Origin: Arthrobacter alpinus
GTDB taxonomy: Bacteria > Actinomycetota > Actinomycetes > Actinomycetales > Micrococcaceae
Length of the DNA: 64,000 nucleotides
Direction: 5' to 3'
NCBI RefSeq assembly: GCF_001445575.1
Contig: NZ_CP013200.1
Span: forward strand, 2,914,001-2,978,000
In this document: positions 37,229 through 47,091 of the stretch, piece by piece
Layout: every line of letters starts with the position of its first letter
Numbering within the stretch: position 1 is the first letter of the stretch
The notes under the pieces: model-generated
What the model was told of the DNA's origin: nothing
The model's database searches: none
What the model saw: the letters and a program-made list of their open reading frames with translations, nothing else
Position numbers and translations under genes: made by a program

Positions 37229-37702
37229 TCATTCCTTGGCGGGCCCTGCATCCTCCAGGTAGCTCTTTCCATCGGCATCGGTGTAGGCAACAAAGGCCGA
37301 CGCCGGTTGCTGTTCTTCCGCTGCCCGGGCCCGACTGGTGGGAGGGGCATCAATAGGCGAGCGTTCAGCATCACCAAATACCGCGCCCAATCCTTGGGAG
37401 TCCTTGGTTGCCTCACCGGGTGGAATGGACTCACCGTGGCCACGCGAGTTCTCCGCCTCCGCCACAGGGTCCTGACCGGTGATGGCGAAGGTATGAACTC
37501 CTGAACGCCGCCAGCTAACGTTGACTTTCGCCGAACCGTCCTCCGGGGTTTCTACCGACGTTTCTATCTCGGCCTCGGGTGCACCCATTTCCGCCAGCTT
37601 GTGCTCATAGGAACCCACCAATTCTGTGAGCGATTCCGTGGTCCACTCGCCCGGACGAATCCGCGTCGAGATTTCCACCGGCTCGCTGTTACTCTCATTC
37701 AT
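37229..37702 (-). CDS. Hypothetical acidic protein
   Basis: A 157-residue soluble protein beginning MNESNSEPVEISTRIRPGEW. The first 80 residues look folded (ELVGSYEHKLAEMGAPEAEIE, then WRRSGVHTFAI); the rest is low complexity. The ATG follows CAGGAGAATACG, a good ribosome site. I recognise no family. It is co-directional with the CsbD gene 88 bp downstream. Confidence 0.65.
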   Translation of the reverse strand: MNESNSEPVEISTRIRPGEWTTESLTELVGSYEHKLAEMGAPEAEIETSVETPEDGSAKVNVSWRRSGVHTFAITGQDPVAEAENSRGHGESIPPGEATKDSQGLGAVFGDAERSPIDAPPTSRARAAEEQQPASAFVAYTDADGKSYLEDAGPAKE

Positions 37703-37999
37703 CGTATTCTCCTGATTCGCTGGGTGTTGCCGTCATTAATCCCTGAGCCCAACCGCCTTGGCTTAGTGCTGTGGCTTGGTCCCCAAAGCTTGGGAGCTAG
37801 TTTTCAGGCCATGGAAGGGTTGGCCGAGTACCTGCAAGAACGACGTCGAATGGCAACTTCTAAGGTTCTCGAGCGTTTCCATGGAATCTTGTTCCGTGAG
37901 CTCCGCTGACCGATGTCTGCTTCATCTGTCACTTTCGACTGTAGCGAGGGCTGGCGGGAAAAGCTATGCCTCCGGGAGGGGCGTGTCTGGTCTCGATAC

Positions 38000-38472
38000 G
38001 TTCGCTTTAGCCAGCCATCGCTCATAGGCTGGCTCGGTTTTCCTGGCTTGGCTGCTGGGCCAGCGGAAGCCGGAATCTGGCCCGCCACTCCTGGGGCACC
38101 AGCTGCAGATAGGTAGGGTGATCGCGCACGAAGGTCCGTACGTCCAAACAGTAGGGATGGAACGCGATATGGTGCCTGCCTGCATCGTCGAGGACCAACC
38201 TGATCAAGTCCTGAGGCACAAATTTAGCTTCGAGAATCTTGGATTAGTGCAGGTAGAGTACCCATATTTCGGCCCCACGCTTGCTGTATCGCAGGTCGCC
38301 ATCCAATTGTCCCAAAAGGGAGGCCTCAAACTGTGACAAGGCAATGTTGTGAACGAGGGCCACGGGGTGTTTACCCGGGGCCTTCAGTGCGGGTCGAGGG
38401 TGTAAAAATCCGCTGGCGGTTCTTCAACGTGGCATCCACGGCGTGCTCCTTGTACTGAAGTTGCGGGGTCAT
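38000..38472 (-). pseudogene. Broken GNAT acyltransferase (Acetyltransf_CG type)
   Basis: From an ATG at 38472 the frame reads MTPQLQYKEHAVDATLKNR and hits a TGA-equivalent stop. Other frames continue HPVALVHNIALSQFEASLLGQLDGDLRYSKRG, then after a TAA FVPQDLIRLVLDDAGRHHIAFHPYCLDVRTFVRDHPTYLQLVP. These match the short GNAT family with the conserved V.HN..RFE..DG and C.FV..Y...HPEY.DLVP motifs, but the acetyl-CoA-binding loop is lost. Non-functional. Confidence 0.65.
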
Positions 38473-38835
38473 GAGGGCCTCCTAGGGGTGTCCTTACCGT
38501 GCTTTTACTTACACCTTTTCTGTACCCGGAACATGAAGTTCTAAACATTCTTTCTAGAAAAGCCTTGTACGCCCCTCCCGCAGTGCTGTCGCTACGGGCC
38601 TGTTGCCGAACCCCCTGCGCGTCAACGGTCAAGGAGAACGACGTGTCCAAATTGAGGATCTGCCAGCATCAGAGAGCCCGCACCAGCGAGGTTCCCCAAC
38701 TTTGGTGCTTACTTTCTGCATGAATATTTTGGTGTCCGTGGCCAAGACCGCGTCCGCGCAAGCTTTACCTTGTGGCCACCGTCTTTGGCATCGAAGCGGC
38801 AATCCTGACACTGTCCACGACCGAACAGGTCTCGC
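38473..38835. other. No gene identified
   Basis: Intergenic between the GNAT remnant and DUF4235. Short frames exist in every phase but none has a family signature or good ribosome site. Confidence 0.4.
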
Positions 38836-39105
38836 TCACTTTCTGAGGGAAGAGCCCTCCCTGCGCTCCAGCTTCAAGGTGGCTTTCTGAGCAAGGCGTT
38901 GGGTGAGCACCCGGATGAGCGCACCTGATACGGCAGTTACCAGGGCAAAGACCAACACACCCGGTAGTGGGTTCCGAAGATCGGTGGCCTCCTTGGGAGC
39001 TGCGTTCCCGGTACCCTTGCGCCACCCCACTTCCAATGCCTTGCGAGCTGCCGCACCAGCGGCGAGGCTTGCACCAATACTCAAAAGCCTAATTACGAAT
39101 TTCAT
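38836..39105 (-). CDS. DUF4235-type small membrane protein
   Basis: An 89-residue protein with an N-terminal hydrophobic segment (VIRLLSIGASLAAGAAARKALEVGW), a T-D-L-R-N turn and a second helix (GVLVFALVTAVSGALIRVLTQRLAQKA). This arrangement fits DUF4235, common in actinobacterial stress loci and of unknown function. GGAG precedes the ATG. Confidence 0.7.
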   Translation of the reverse strand: MKFVIRLLSIGASLAAGAAARKALEVGWRKGTGNAAPKEATDLRNPLPGVLVFALVTAVSGALIRVLTQRLAQKATLKLERREGSSLRK

Positions 39106-39349
39106 GGCACGATCTCCATTTTCTCGACTGGATCAGGTTCCCTACACCACGTACTGTTCCGAACAACACAGGCTTTCGCAAGCCACCGCTTGTGGTTAGA
39201 GTGAGAGAAACGGCCCCAGGCAGTGGGGCTTTCGTGGCTCACCTCCGAGCCTGCCAGCTCTGGCCCGGCCGTTTGGCCCCAGCTGGCCCGCAACTTCAAA
39301 GCCACCTTGGAAACAAATCCGTCGCATCAGTGATCGAAGGAGAACCCCC

Positions 39350-39601
39350 ATGAACAGCAACGACGCCACCAGCTCCGAAAACGCACGCACTCCGGCCGAA
39401 GGCGGCTATGGATCCCCCACCCCGGAAGACGAAATGCCTGAAGGAGCCGATACTAACCCCGGCTCCCCGGATCCCACCTTGCAAGGGCAGGACAGTGACG
39501 CGCAATCCCCCACTAACGATAAAAGTTTAGGGGTCCCTGAGAAGAACTTCTTTGACAACGAAGATGCAAGTAGCGATGGTGAGCCCGGGCGGGGCGTCTA
39601 G
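39350..39601 (+). CDS. Small hydrophilic acidic protein
   Basis: An 83-residue protein rich in D, E, S, P, G and N with no hydrophobic core, MNSNDATSSENARTPAEGGY at the start. AAGGAG lies 7 nt upstream of the ATG, which argues that it is translated. Its composition resembles those at 39802 and 45337, so the three may be disordered stress proteins. No family recognised. Confidence 0.55.
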   Translation: MNSNDATSSENARTPAEGGYGSPTPEDEMPEGADTNPGSPDPTLQGQDSDAQSPTNDKSLGVPEKNFFDNEDASSDGEPGRGV

Positions 39602-39801
39602 GCGGAACCGACGAACAGTTCCGCGACGAACTTGCCACGGTCGATGCCGACGCGGACGCATCCGACGACGCCCTCTAACCAGGCCTCGTCACCAAAGCCG
39701 CGGTCGGTAGCGAAATCCCTGCCCGCCGCCGTCGGCAGCTAACGCTGCCTGATACACACACAACCCTGCTGGCAGTGCCGGCCCCTCACTAGGAGTAGAA
39801 C

Positions 39802-40023
39802 ATGCCAACACACCATGATCAGGACAGTGCCAAGAACCCCGCATCGTTGAAACCAACACAGGATCATCCCCATGAGCAAGAACTCGGGGAGCAAGAACAC
39901 AGCTCCGCCGGGCACCCTGGTGCGAAGGATCCCAACGATATTCCTGACGGGTCGGGAAGTACCCGCCCCGCCGGCAGCGAGCAAGGCAAGGAGGATAGCG
40001 GCCAATCGTTTGATGCCGGCTGA
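39802..40023 (+). CDS. Small hydrophilic protein
   Basis: A 73-residue disordered-looking protein, MPTHHDQDSAKNPASLKPTQ at the start, dominated by H, E, D, S, P, G and Q. AGGAG lies 7-8 nt upstream of the ATG. No domain is seen. Its end nearly meets the convergent topoisomerase gene. Confidence 0.5.
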   Translation: MPTHHDQDSAKNPASLKPTQDHPHEQELGEQEHSSAGHPGAKDPNDIPDGSGSTRPAGSEQGKEDSGQSFDAG

Positions 40024-40070
40024 GCTTTCCGGCCATTCTTGATAGTGGTTGGCAGCTACATTTGGTGCTT

Positions 40071-41048
40071 TTATTCGCCCTTTGTCAACAGTGCCAAGAC
40101 CGCACTGTCAGGCTGGCGATTGAGCACAGCAACCCTCCCCTGTTCAAACATGGCTAAGACGCGCGGATTGACGTAAGAGTCTTTGGCAATGGTGGGGGTG
40201 TTGTGGAGCCACTGTGAAGCGTCGAGAATGGCTGTGGTGACCGCCGTCGGGGATGTTTCCCCGGCGCGCGCGGACCGGGCGAGGGAAAGCGCAGCCGCCA
40301 CGTTTCCCTGCCATGTGCGGAAGTCCTTGGCAGTGAAGGCGCCTCCGGCGATCTCGCCCAGATACGCATTGACCTCTGAGTCCGAAATTGCCTGCCATGT
40401 TTTTCGCCTCCCTGACATCCTGGGGTGGCACAGTGCCGGGGCTTTGCGCGGCGTCGTCGGCACAGTAGTCAGGAAGTCGACCAACAGGCCATCGGTGAAG
40501 TGAACATCCCAGTGCCCGGCGGACTTTCCACGGAAGACCAGGTGGATGGTGGTTCCTTCGACGCTCAGGTGCCGCCGCTGCAAAGTTGTGGCGCCGAAGG
40601 ACCCGTTATCCTCGGCATAGGCGGCACCGCCAACCCGCAGCCCTCCCCTGTCGATAATGCGAACGGCAGCAGCAAGCGCGCTGCGTCGCAGATCTTGACG
40701 TTGCTTTAGATCCCTCGTGACGGCCCGGCGCACGGTGGGAAGACTCTGGGCAAAGGCCAAAGACCGAATGAATTTCTCGTTTTCACGCAGTTCACGCCAT
40801 CGCGAATGATAGATGTACTGAGTGCGCCCGGCAGCATCAATACCTGTCGCCTGAATGTGTGCCTGTGGGCCAGCGGCAATCCACACGCTGGTCCACGCCG
40901 GAGGAATAGCCAATGCCGCAATCTGCTCTAACCGAGTATGGGAACGGATTCGCCGTCCGCTCGGTCCCACGTAGCTGAACCCGCGCCCGGCTCTCTTCCG
41001 TGTGATCCCGGCTGAGCCAGGTTCCACCCGATGCAACTGCTGCGCCAT
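40071..41048 (-). CDS. Type IB DNA topoisomerase
   Basis: A 325-residue poxvirus-type topoisomerase IB. It has the N-terminal GFSYVGPSGRRIR and IPPAWTSVWI motifs, YIYHSRWRELRENEKF, the catalytic arginine region RIIDRGGLRVGGAAYAEDNGSFGATTL, FTAKDFRTWQGN and the active-site tyrosine in KDSYVNPRVL. These enzymes relax supercoils through a 3'-phosphotyrosine. Bacterial members are often accessory genes near stress or LigD genes; a LigD remnant occurs at 59 kb. The ATG follows AAGGGGGG. Confidence 0.9.
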   Translation of the reverse strand: MAQQLHRVEPGSAGITRKRAGRGFSYVGPSGRRIRSHTRLEQIAALAIPPAWTSVWIAAGPQAHIQATGIDAAGRTQYIYHSRWRELRENEKFIRSLAFAQSLPTVRRAVTRDLKQRQDLRRSALAAAVRIIDRGGLRVGGAAYAEDNGSFGATTLQRRHLSVEGTTIHLVFRGKSAGHWDVHFTDGLLVDFLTTVPTTPRKAPALCHPRMSGRRKTWQAISDSEVNAYLGEIAGGAFTAKDFRTWQGNVAAALSLARSARAGETSPTAVTTAILDASQWLHNTPTIAKDSYVNPRVLAMFEQGRVAVLNRQPDSAVLALLTKGE

Positions 41049-41235
41049 GGTCCCCCCTTAGAAATTCCTCCCCCTCGAATATTGCCAGCCAAATGCGCCG
41101 CGTCAAGGACCCGATGGCACCGAACATACTTCAGAGAATGGAATGGGGCCTGAGTCACGATCAGTGCACCTTCCAAAACCCCGTGACGCCTTACACCCGC
41201 ATCAGCCCGCAGGACGGAAGCGGAACGCCCACCCT

Positions 41236-42030
41236 CTAGCTGCCGGCGTGTATGTTTGGGGCCGGCGCGTGACAGCGAATGATCAAATCACGTAGTTCCC
41301 TGTTGTACTTCTTGACCGGGCACTGCCCACCCATGAGGCTAATGCCTTTGGTGAAGGCCAGCCCGGTGTTGAATCCGATTCTTCCTTCCTTTGCCCCATT
41401 AGTCGCCGAGCCGGGGTCTTCGGGCATGTAAACGCCGACCACCCCGATGTGTCCGGTGGAGCGAACTGACGCCACCAGATTGTCAAGCACCATCTCCGGA
41501 TGCTCCTTCCCAGTGCTGTCGTGGGCTTGGTAGCCGACGGCCTCAACACCGCAGTCGGCGCCGAACCGGTTGGTGGCCGCCATGACAGCTTCGACGGCGC
41601 CGGTCTCGGCGAAGTCGATGGGGTCGCCCCTATTTGGGCGGGCATCAGTCCCACCGGGCCCGCCCCAGTACGGGCCCATCGCCGGGTAACCGTACCCGGC
41701 ACCTGGTTGGCTGAGGGGTTCGCCCGCTAATAGGCCGAGGTGAAACCGTTATTACAGTTCCTGCACGTGCCGCACGCAAGGTTGAAGTGGACTGACACCC
41801 TGTCCCCCATCGAGATCCTCTCAACCCCATTCCCCACGGCTTCCACGATCCCCATGTTCTACTGCCCCAACACCATTCCGGCGTCCACAGATGTCCGGCC
41901 CGCGGAGGGGTGGAGGTCCGATCCACAGATATTGGCTGTGGTGACACGGATGATGGCATCAAGCGGCCCCTGGATTGTTGGGTCTTGGACCTCTTCAACT
42001 GCCAACTTGTCATCGTCCTTGAAAACAATT
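41236..42030 (-). pseudogene. Broken zinc-dependent formaldehyde dehydrogenase-like gene
   Basis: One frame begins AIVFKDDDKLAVEEVQDPTI and runs through ICGSDLHP and GNGVERISMGDRV to CGTCRNCN, but GHE is replaced by a TAG. Another frame supplies GADCGVEAVGYQAHD...GGQCPVKKYNRELRDLI, the C-terminal part typical of glutathione-independent formaldehyde dehydrogenases. The coenzyme-binding core between them is deleted and the 3' end is truncated. Not functional. Confidence 0.75.
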
Positions 42031-42168
42031 GCTTTGGTGATAATTAACCTTCCTTGCCCACCGCGGCGGTCTATGGCTCACCGCCACGACCTTAGTGGTC
42101 CGGCACCTACTGCTTAGGCGCGAACCTGTCCCACACCCGGTGGTTTGCTAGCAGCTGGCCGAGGCCCT

Positions 42169-43640
42169 CTACCACTTCCGCCGGCTATCCGTGCATACTC
42201 CTGGCGCTGGAGCATCCACGCCCGCAGCCTCAAGCACGGTGCCTGCACCGCCCCAACCGCCGATGGCCTTGGCATGGCGGAAAGCCTCTTCGGCCAGTAC
42301 CACCACCCGCGGATCCGGGCCTACTCCTCCGTCATCGGAGGTGGCGAGCACGACGGCGTCGAACTCGACCGAGCGGGCAGTTGCGTACGTCCTTTGGACC
42401 GGCTGATCGGTGCCGGCAAGTTTCCCACCGACCGGGGCCACGATCAGGGCCAGCATGCCAGCAGCTGTGATTGCGTCACGGGCCTGCAAAACCTGCTCGG
42501 GATCCCTGCCAGCACCGGCGACGATGCCAATGACCCTCCCGGCGACCGGCCAACTTCGTCCTAGTTGGGATACAGCGGGGCTGGGGGCCCGCTCGGTTGG
42601 TGGCTCGGTGGCGGCCGGGACGGCCAAGCCCAGTTCCGCCGCGACCAGCTGGCACAGCTCCCCGTCGATATTGGACAGGGCAGCCAGTTGCCGTTCGCGG
42701 ATGGATTGTTCATAGCATTTGCCAGATTCGATGGCATCTGCACGATCACGGCGGTGGCAGTCAGGATCCATGCCGTTGAGAATTTGGGGCTCCTCCCACA
42801 CGGGGGAATGCGCACCCTGGGCAGGCTTCCAGCGAAATTTGGTCAGAGACTTCCCCTGATGGTTGATGAGTCGGAAAGTGTGAACCCCGAAGCCCTCCAT
42901 CATGCGGAAAGAACGAGGTATGCCGCGGTCCGCCATGAACCACAGGGTGTGTGTCTGGGCCTCAGTGTGCAAGGAGACGAAGTCCCAAAAGGTGTCGTGC
43001 ACGCTTTGCGCCTGCGGAATTTCCCGGCCCGGGTGGGGCTTGGCCGCGTGGACCATGTCGGGGAACTTGCTGGCATCCTGAATAAAGAAGACCGGGATGT
43101 TGTTTCCCATCAGATCGAAGGTTCCCTCATCGGTGTAGAACTACACGGTAAAACCGCGGGTGTCCCGGACGGCGTCTGCCGATCCGCGCGAGCCCACCAC
43201 AGTGGAAAAGCGCACAAACACCGGCGTTTCAACATCCGTGGCAAGGAATCCGGCGCGGGTAAATCCTACCGGTCCCATACGACTGAAAGAACCCGTGGGC
43301 ACCGGCCCCAGGGCATGGACTACCCGTTCCGGGATTCGCTCATGATCAAAGTGGGTGATCGTTTCACGCAGATGGTGATCCTGCAACAGCGTAGGACCGC
43401 GCCGACCGGCTTTGTGAGAATGGTCGGTATCCGTAAGTCTGGCTACCTGGGCCGTGGTGAGGTAGTCCCCTCCCTGGCTTCTGGATCTAGCAGGTTCACC
43501 GGTGGGGCTACCTGTTGGCGACACCATTTCGGGTCCATGCTGGTCATGTTTGGACGGCAGCGGCTTGCGTGGCTCCGTCGGCTCTTCGAACGTCGGCGGT
43601 TCCGAGGAAGGCGCACTTGGGGTTGGGATGACTAGGAATA
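42169..43640 (-). pseudogene. katE: Broken large-subunit catalase (katE)
   Basis: The N-terminal part shows GPTLLQDHHLRETITHFDHERIPERVVHA and PVFVRFSTVVGSRGSADAVRDTRGF, the catalytic-His and Asn region. A TAG at about 43141 interrupts TVKFYTDEG; the next frame resumes [39 protein letters not shown] and the flavodoxin-like C-terminal domain of large catalases ([13 protein letters not shown]). The segment carrying the proximal haem tyrosine appears deleted after MDPD. One nonsense codon plus a deletion make it inactive. Confidence 0.85.
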
Positions 43641-43913
43641 TTCCTGAGTCCTCCTGCTGCTGTTAACCGCTTTACGGAGAGTGGATGCCCCCAGTGAAGA
43701 CCGCACCACAGTGGGGCGTCAGAGCCCTTTTCGGGAGGTTCACCTGTCGATCGATATGCTTCGCGGGATCGCTACTTCCCTCGAAGCAATCTCTGGTCCT
43801 ACCGAACGTCTCAGCCCGCGGCATCCTGCCTGCAGCTCCAGCAGTCAGGAAAGCCGCTTCAAGCAAATGACGGGTTGGAGCTTAGCGCTCTCGGGGTTGC
43901 GTGTCAGCAGCTG

Positions 43914-44279
43914 TCAGTTGGAAGAAGTAGCCGGTCCGCTGGGGGTGGCGCCCCCTTCGTCGGTCCAGTCTTGACCCAAGTTGTCGTTAAGGGCCGGATC
44001 TGTGACGACGTCTCCGGCCTCAGAGCCCGAAACGGGTTCCGGGCGATTACTAAAACTTGCAGGGAGATGGCTGCCGACGGTGGCCTTGGCTTTTTCGACC
44101 ATGCCACCGGCAACATCCTTCAGTTCATTCTCCACATTGGCCACAGCCTCCTGCACCGGGTCGGTGTGCCACAAAGAACTCACTCGTGATTTCAGCGACT
44201 CGTAACTTTTTCTTCCGGCCCGTGTACCGAGCACGTAGCCAACGGCTACACCGGCAACGAATCCAAGTTTTCCCTTCAT
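43914..44279 (-). CDS. YtxH-domain stress protein
   Basis: A 121-residue protein starting MKGKLGFVAGVAVGYVLGTRAGRKSYE, the YtxH-type glycine-rich membrane helix with a basic stop. A helical coiled-coil-like stretch and an acidic low-complexity tail follow. YtxH proteins are general-stress proteins without known catalysis. GGGGAG precedes the ATG. Confidence 0.85.
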   Translation of the reverse strand: MKGKLGFVAGVAVGYVLGTRAGRKSYESLKSRVSSLWHTDPVQEAVANVENELKDVAGGMVEKAKATVGSHLPASFSNRPEPVSGSEAGDVVTDPALNDNLGQDWTDEGGATPSGPATSSN

Positions 44280-44336
44280 CGAAAGGCTCCCCTTCTATAG
44301 TGACGTGCCGGGTTTCTGCCATCCCGGTCAGAACAA

Positions 44337-44500
44337 TCAAGCATTGCTGTTGGAGCGGCCCGCAATAGCGCCATAAAAACCAGCCACTACCAAGCCACCC
44401 ACGATAGCCAGAATCCAAGAACCGAGGTTCCAGAATCTCATGTCTTCGTTGCCGAGAAGCAAGTCACCGATCCAGCCGATGATTCCTCCTTGGGAAACGT
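44337..44500 (-). pseudogene. Truncated GlsB/YeaQ-type membrane protein
   Basis: The minus strand has a strong AGGAGG followed by codons for IIGWIGDLLLGNEDMRFWNLGSWILAIVGG and a second helix ending AGRSNSNA. This is the C-terminal half of GlsB/YeaQ/YmgE-like stress proteins. No ATG follows the ribosome site; the codon at that place is ATC, and the usual first helix is absent. An internal deletion is likely; ATG 44441 could give a 34-residue peptide. Confidence 0.5.
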
Positions 44501-44532
44501 TGCTTGTCTACTGTGGATGATTTTTGTTGCGT

Positions 44533-45108
44533 CTACTTCTTCTTCTTCTTCTTCGCGGTTGAAGCCGACGTCTTTTCACTCGAGGCAGAGTCGTGACTCA
44601 AGTTGCCCTCACTGTTTTCTAAATGTGCCCGCATGAACCACTGAAAAAGTTCCAGCTTCGCAGTTTGGCCGATCAACATATCTTCAGTGATGGGATCAAG
44701 CTCACCGGTGGAGGTGATGGCTTCCCTGTGGCTGGAGACGACTCCGTCGTACACAATGTCCAAGGCCGCCAAATGCTCAATGGTCGAGGCACGTCCTATG
44801 GAGTAGTCGTTCCAGGAGCGTTCTTCGACCAAAGCTCCGGGTAGCCCGTTCGGGGAGATACCGAGGGTGGCAATGCGTTCGGCCGTTTCATCAATCATGG
44901 CCCGAACCAATTCAATTTGAGGATCCAGCATTTCATGGACCCCGATAAAGTCGCGTCCCACCACATTCCAGTGAGCGTGCTTCAGCGTGAGTTGCAGATC
45001 GTTCAAGGCGTGCAACCTAGCCTGCAGGATAGTTGCAACCCGGTGCCCGTCCTTCAGTGTCAAGCCAGGAACCGTAAATCTTGCAGTGGAAGTTTTCTTG
45101 GAAACCAT
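44533..45108 (-). CDS. dps: Dps-family DNA-protecting ferritin
   Basis: A 191-residue Dps protein. The ferroxidase-site block LTLKHAHWNVVGRDFIGVHEMLDPQIE (with H, H, D and E ligands) lies at about 42-68, followed by DETAERIATLGISPNG. Dps stores iron and binds DNA during starvation and oxidative stress. The C-terminus ends in six lysines after a Ser-rich linker, similar to mycobacterial Dps tails that bind DNA. ATG 45108 follows AGAGGAG; an upstream start would add eight residues. It is the intact oxidative-defence gene beside a dead catalase. Confidence 0.93.
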   Translation of the reverse strand: MVSKKTSTARFTVPGLTLKDGHRVATILQARLHALNDLQLTLKHAHWNVVGRDFIGVHEMLDPQIELVRAMIDETAERIATLGISPNGLPGALVEERSWNDYSIGRASTIEHLAALDIVYDGVVSSHREAITSTGELDPITEDMLIGQTAKLELFQWFMRAHLENSEGNLSHDSASSEKTSASTAKKKKKK

Positions 45109-45336
45109 TGGAACTCCTCTCGAAGCGGTCAATCTTCATCGACCGCCTGTTTTCCACCGTAACGAGTGCACCACCGGATTACCATCCCTCGCGTTGACTC
45201 GTAATTAATGCACGGGGTATCTGCCCGCGGAATCATGTCAAGATGCCCGCGGGGTTTTCTGTTGTGTCAGTGGACGCCCGTCGATAGACTTGGAACGGGC
45301 CTACGCTGACGCACTCGTCGCGAGAAATGCAAGGAA

Positions 45337-45495
45337 GTGACTGGAAACAGCGAGCCCAAAGAGTCAGCGGAGCGGGCAGGCAGCGCGAACAGTCCCGAAA
45401 CCACCAACTCAGAAACAGATCAATACACCGAAGGTGACTATTCTGCAGCCGGGCCAGTAGCTAGAGACCATGAGGCGGAGACCGAATTAGAGTAA
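45337..45495 (+). CDS. Small acidic hydrophilic protein
   Basis: A 52-codon ORF from GTG: MTGNSEPKESAERAGSANSP at the start, ending AETELE. AAGGAA lies directly before the GTG. It is rich in E, S, T and N and resembles the ORFs at 39350 and 39802 in composition. No known domain; real translation is uncertain. Confidence 0.4.
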   Translation: MTGNSEPKESAERAGSANSPETTNSETDQYTEGDYSAAGPVARDHEAETELE

Positions 45496-45575
45496 CCCCC
45501 CCTCATAGCTAAGAAAAGAACTAATTTTCGGCCACAGGGTGGGGCGTGGAAATTGCAGTACTGACAGGAGAAACG

Positions 45576-46079
45576 ATGGCTCCGGATACTGACTTGGATG
45601 GATTCGTTGAGGGTCTCGACTATCCGATGTTCATCGTCACCGTGGGATCGGAAACGGATTCTGGTCCGTCGTCGCGCTCAGGGTGCCTGGTCGGGTTCGT
45701 CACGCAGTGCAGCATCGATCCGCCACGACTCCTAGTGCTAATCTCCAAAAAAAACCACACTTACCTGCTGGCGTCCGGCGCCCAGACTATGGGCGTGCAT
45801 GTGGTGGGTTCGGGCCAGCGTGGGCTCGCGGAGTTGTTCGGAGGGGAAACCGGGGACGACATCGACAAGTTCGCGGCGTGCAATTGGTTTGCCGAGTCCG
45901 GTGGGGTGCCAGTGCTCGCCGACTGTCGGCGACGAATGCTCGCTGACGTGCTTGACCGGGTCGATCTCGGCGACCATGTCGGCTTCGTTCTCACTCCGAC
46001 AGAAGTCCATAGTGACGCTGATGAGGCCCCTTTGTATTTTTCCCAGATCCGCGGTTTGCAGGCTGGACACCATGCCTGA
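45576..46079 (+). CDS. Flavin reductase-like domain protein
   Basis: A 167-residue split-barrel flavoprotein of the flavin reductase-like (RutF/HpaC) family. Signatures are PMFIVTV at the start, SGCLVGFVTQCSIDPPRLLVLISKKNHTYLL, GVHVVGSGQRGLAELFGG and a C-terminal RGLQAGHH. Such proteins bind FMN or FAD and reduce it with NAD(P)H. ATG 45576 with CAGGAGAAACG upstream is preferred to the GTG at 45546. Its partner oxygenase is not evident. Confidence 0.8.
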   Translation: MAPDTDLDGFVEGLDYPMFIVTVGSETDSGPSSRSGCLVGFVTQCSIDPPRLLVLISKKNHTYLLASGAQTMGVHVVGSGQRGLAELFGGETGDDIDKFAACNWFAESGGVPVLADCRRRMLADVLDRVDLGDHVGFVLTPTEVHSDADEAPLYFSQIRGLQAGHHA

Positions 46080-46114
46080 GGTGCATCCAAGATCTGGGGT
46101 ATGAGGGAGCTAGG

Positions 46115-46757
46115 GTGCGTCTCCTAATGGCGGTTTCGGCTTTTTTAGATGATTCTCAAGTGAACTCTCGTTATGCCCTGCTCTCCGATGCGCAGTGGGA
46201 ACTATTTGCCCGGCTCCCGGCCATGAAGACACTCACGGGATTCGACTACAGCAGTGTCAGATTCGTCGAAGACTACGGCCGAGAATCACTCGAATCCCTA
46301 GACTTCATCAACCGGGCCAAGACCTCGTCCTTTACGGTGATGCTGGAACGGGCAAGACCCACATGGCATCCGCCTTGGTGGCTGCCGTCTGCCGCCAGGG
46401 CATCCCGGCCAGGTTCTTCACGACCTCTGCCCTGGTGATGATGCGGCTCCGCGCCAAGGACGAAGACCGCCTAGATAAGGAACTAGCCTCTCTGGCCAAA
46501 ACCAGCTTCTGGCGATCGACGAACTGGGATACCTGCCGATCGCTACCGAGGGCGCCCGGCTGCTGTTCCAGGTCATCGCGAACGGGTATGAAAAACGCAG
46601 CCTCATCGTCACCATCAACCTCGAGTTTTCCTGCTGGGGAACCGTGTTAGGCGACGACAACATGGCCGCGGCCATCATCGACCGACTAATGCACCACGGG
46701 CGGCTCTTACAGTTCCGCGGCGAGTCCTACAGAGTCAACAACGCCCTCATGAAATAG
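46115..46757 (+). pseudogene. IS21-family helper ATPase (istB) remnant
   Basis: Three frames together encode an IstB-like ATPase: ALLSDAQWELFARLPAMKTLTGFDYSSVRFVEDYGRESLESLDFI, then DAGTGKTHMASALVAAVCRQG (Walker A), then LLAIDELGYLP..GARLLFQVIANGYEKRSLIVT and IIDRLMHHGRLLQFRGESYR. At least two frameshifts separate them. The transposase istA is absent. TGGCCTA-type sequence just after (about 46796-46835) looks like the IS21 right end. Confidence 0.85.
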
Positions 46758-47049
46758 GCAACAGCTGAAACGGACCAAAAACGAGCCACAGTGGCCTAAT
46801 TCGTGGCGCTGAAATGGCCTACTTTAACTTGACCAAAAACAACTCTCCACAAGACCCCTGGAAGTCCGTGAACCCTCAGCATGGGCAACCCGAAACAAAG
46901 CAAAGGATGGAAATCGAGGAGTCCATAGGACCAGCCTTCTACGACACAGCCTTCAGCCCCGAAGACAGCAACGGAATCCAACAAGGATGGGGCGGGAGAA
47001 GCCACTGACATGCCCGGGCCATACACACATTCTGGCCGCTAACCCCAAC

Positions 47050-47091
47050 AGCGTGTCAACACTTAAACACGAAAACCCCCTGTAAACACGG
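47050..47091. repeat. Short fragment of the dispersed repeat
   Basis: CGTGTCAACACTTAAACACG followed by AAAACCCCCTGTAAACA is identical to the start of the hairpin region in copies at 27.5 and 57.4 kb, then breaks off at an IS30-derived sequence. Confidence 0.7.

Noticed and set aside
46796..47030. Small ORF at 46814-47008
   Set aside because: It begins in the IS21 right end and has no family features.
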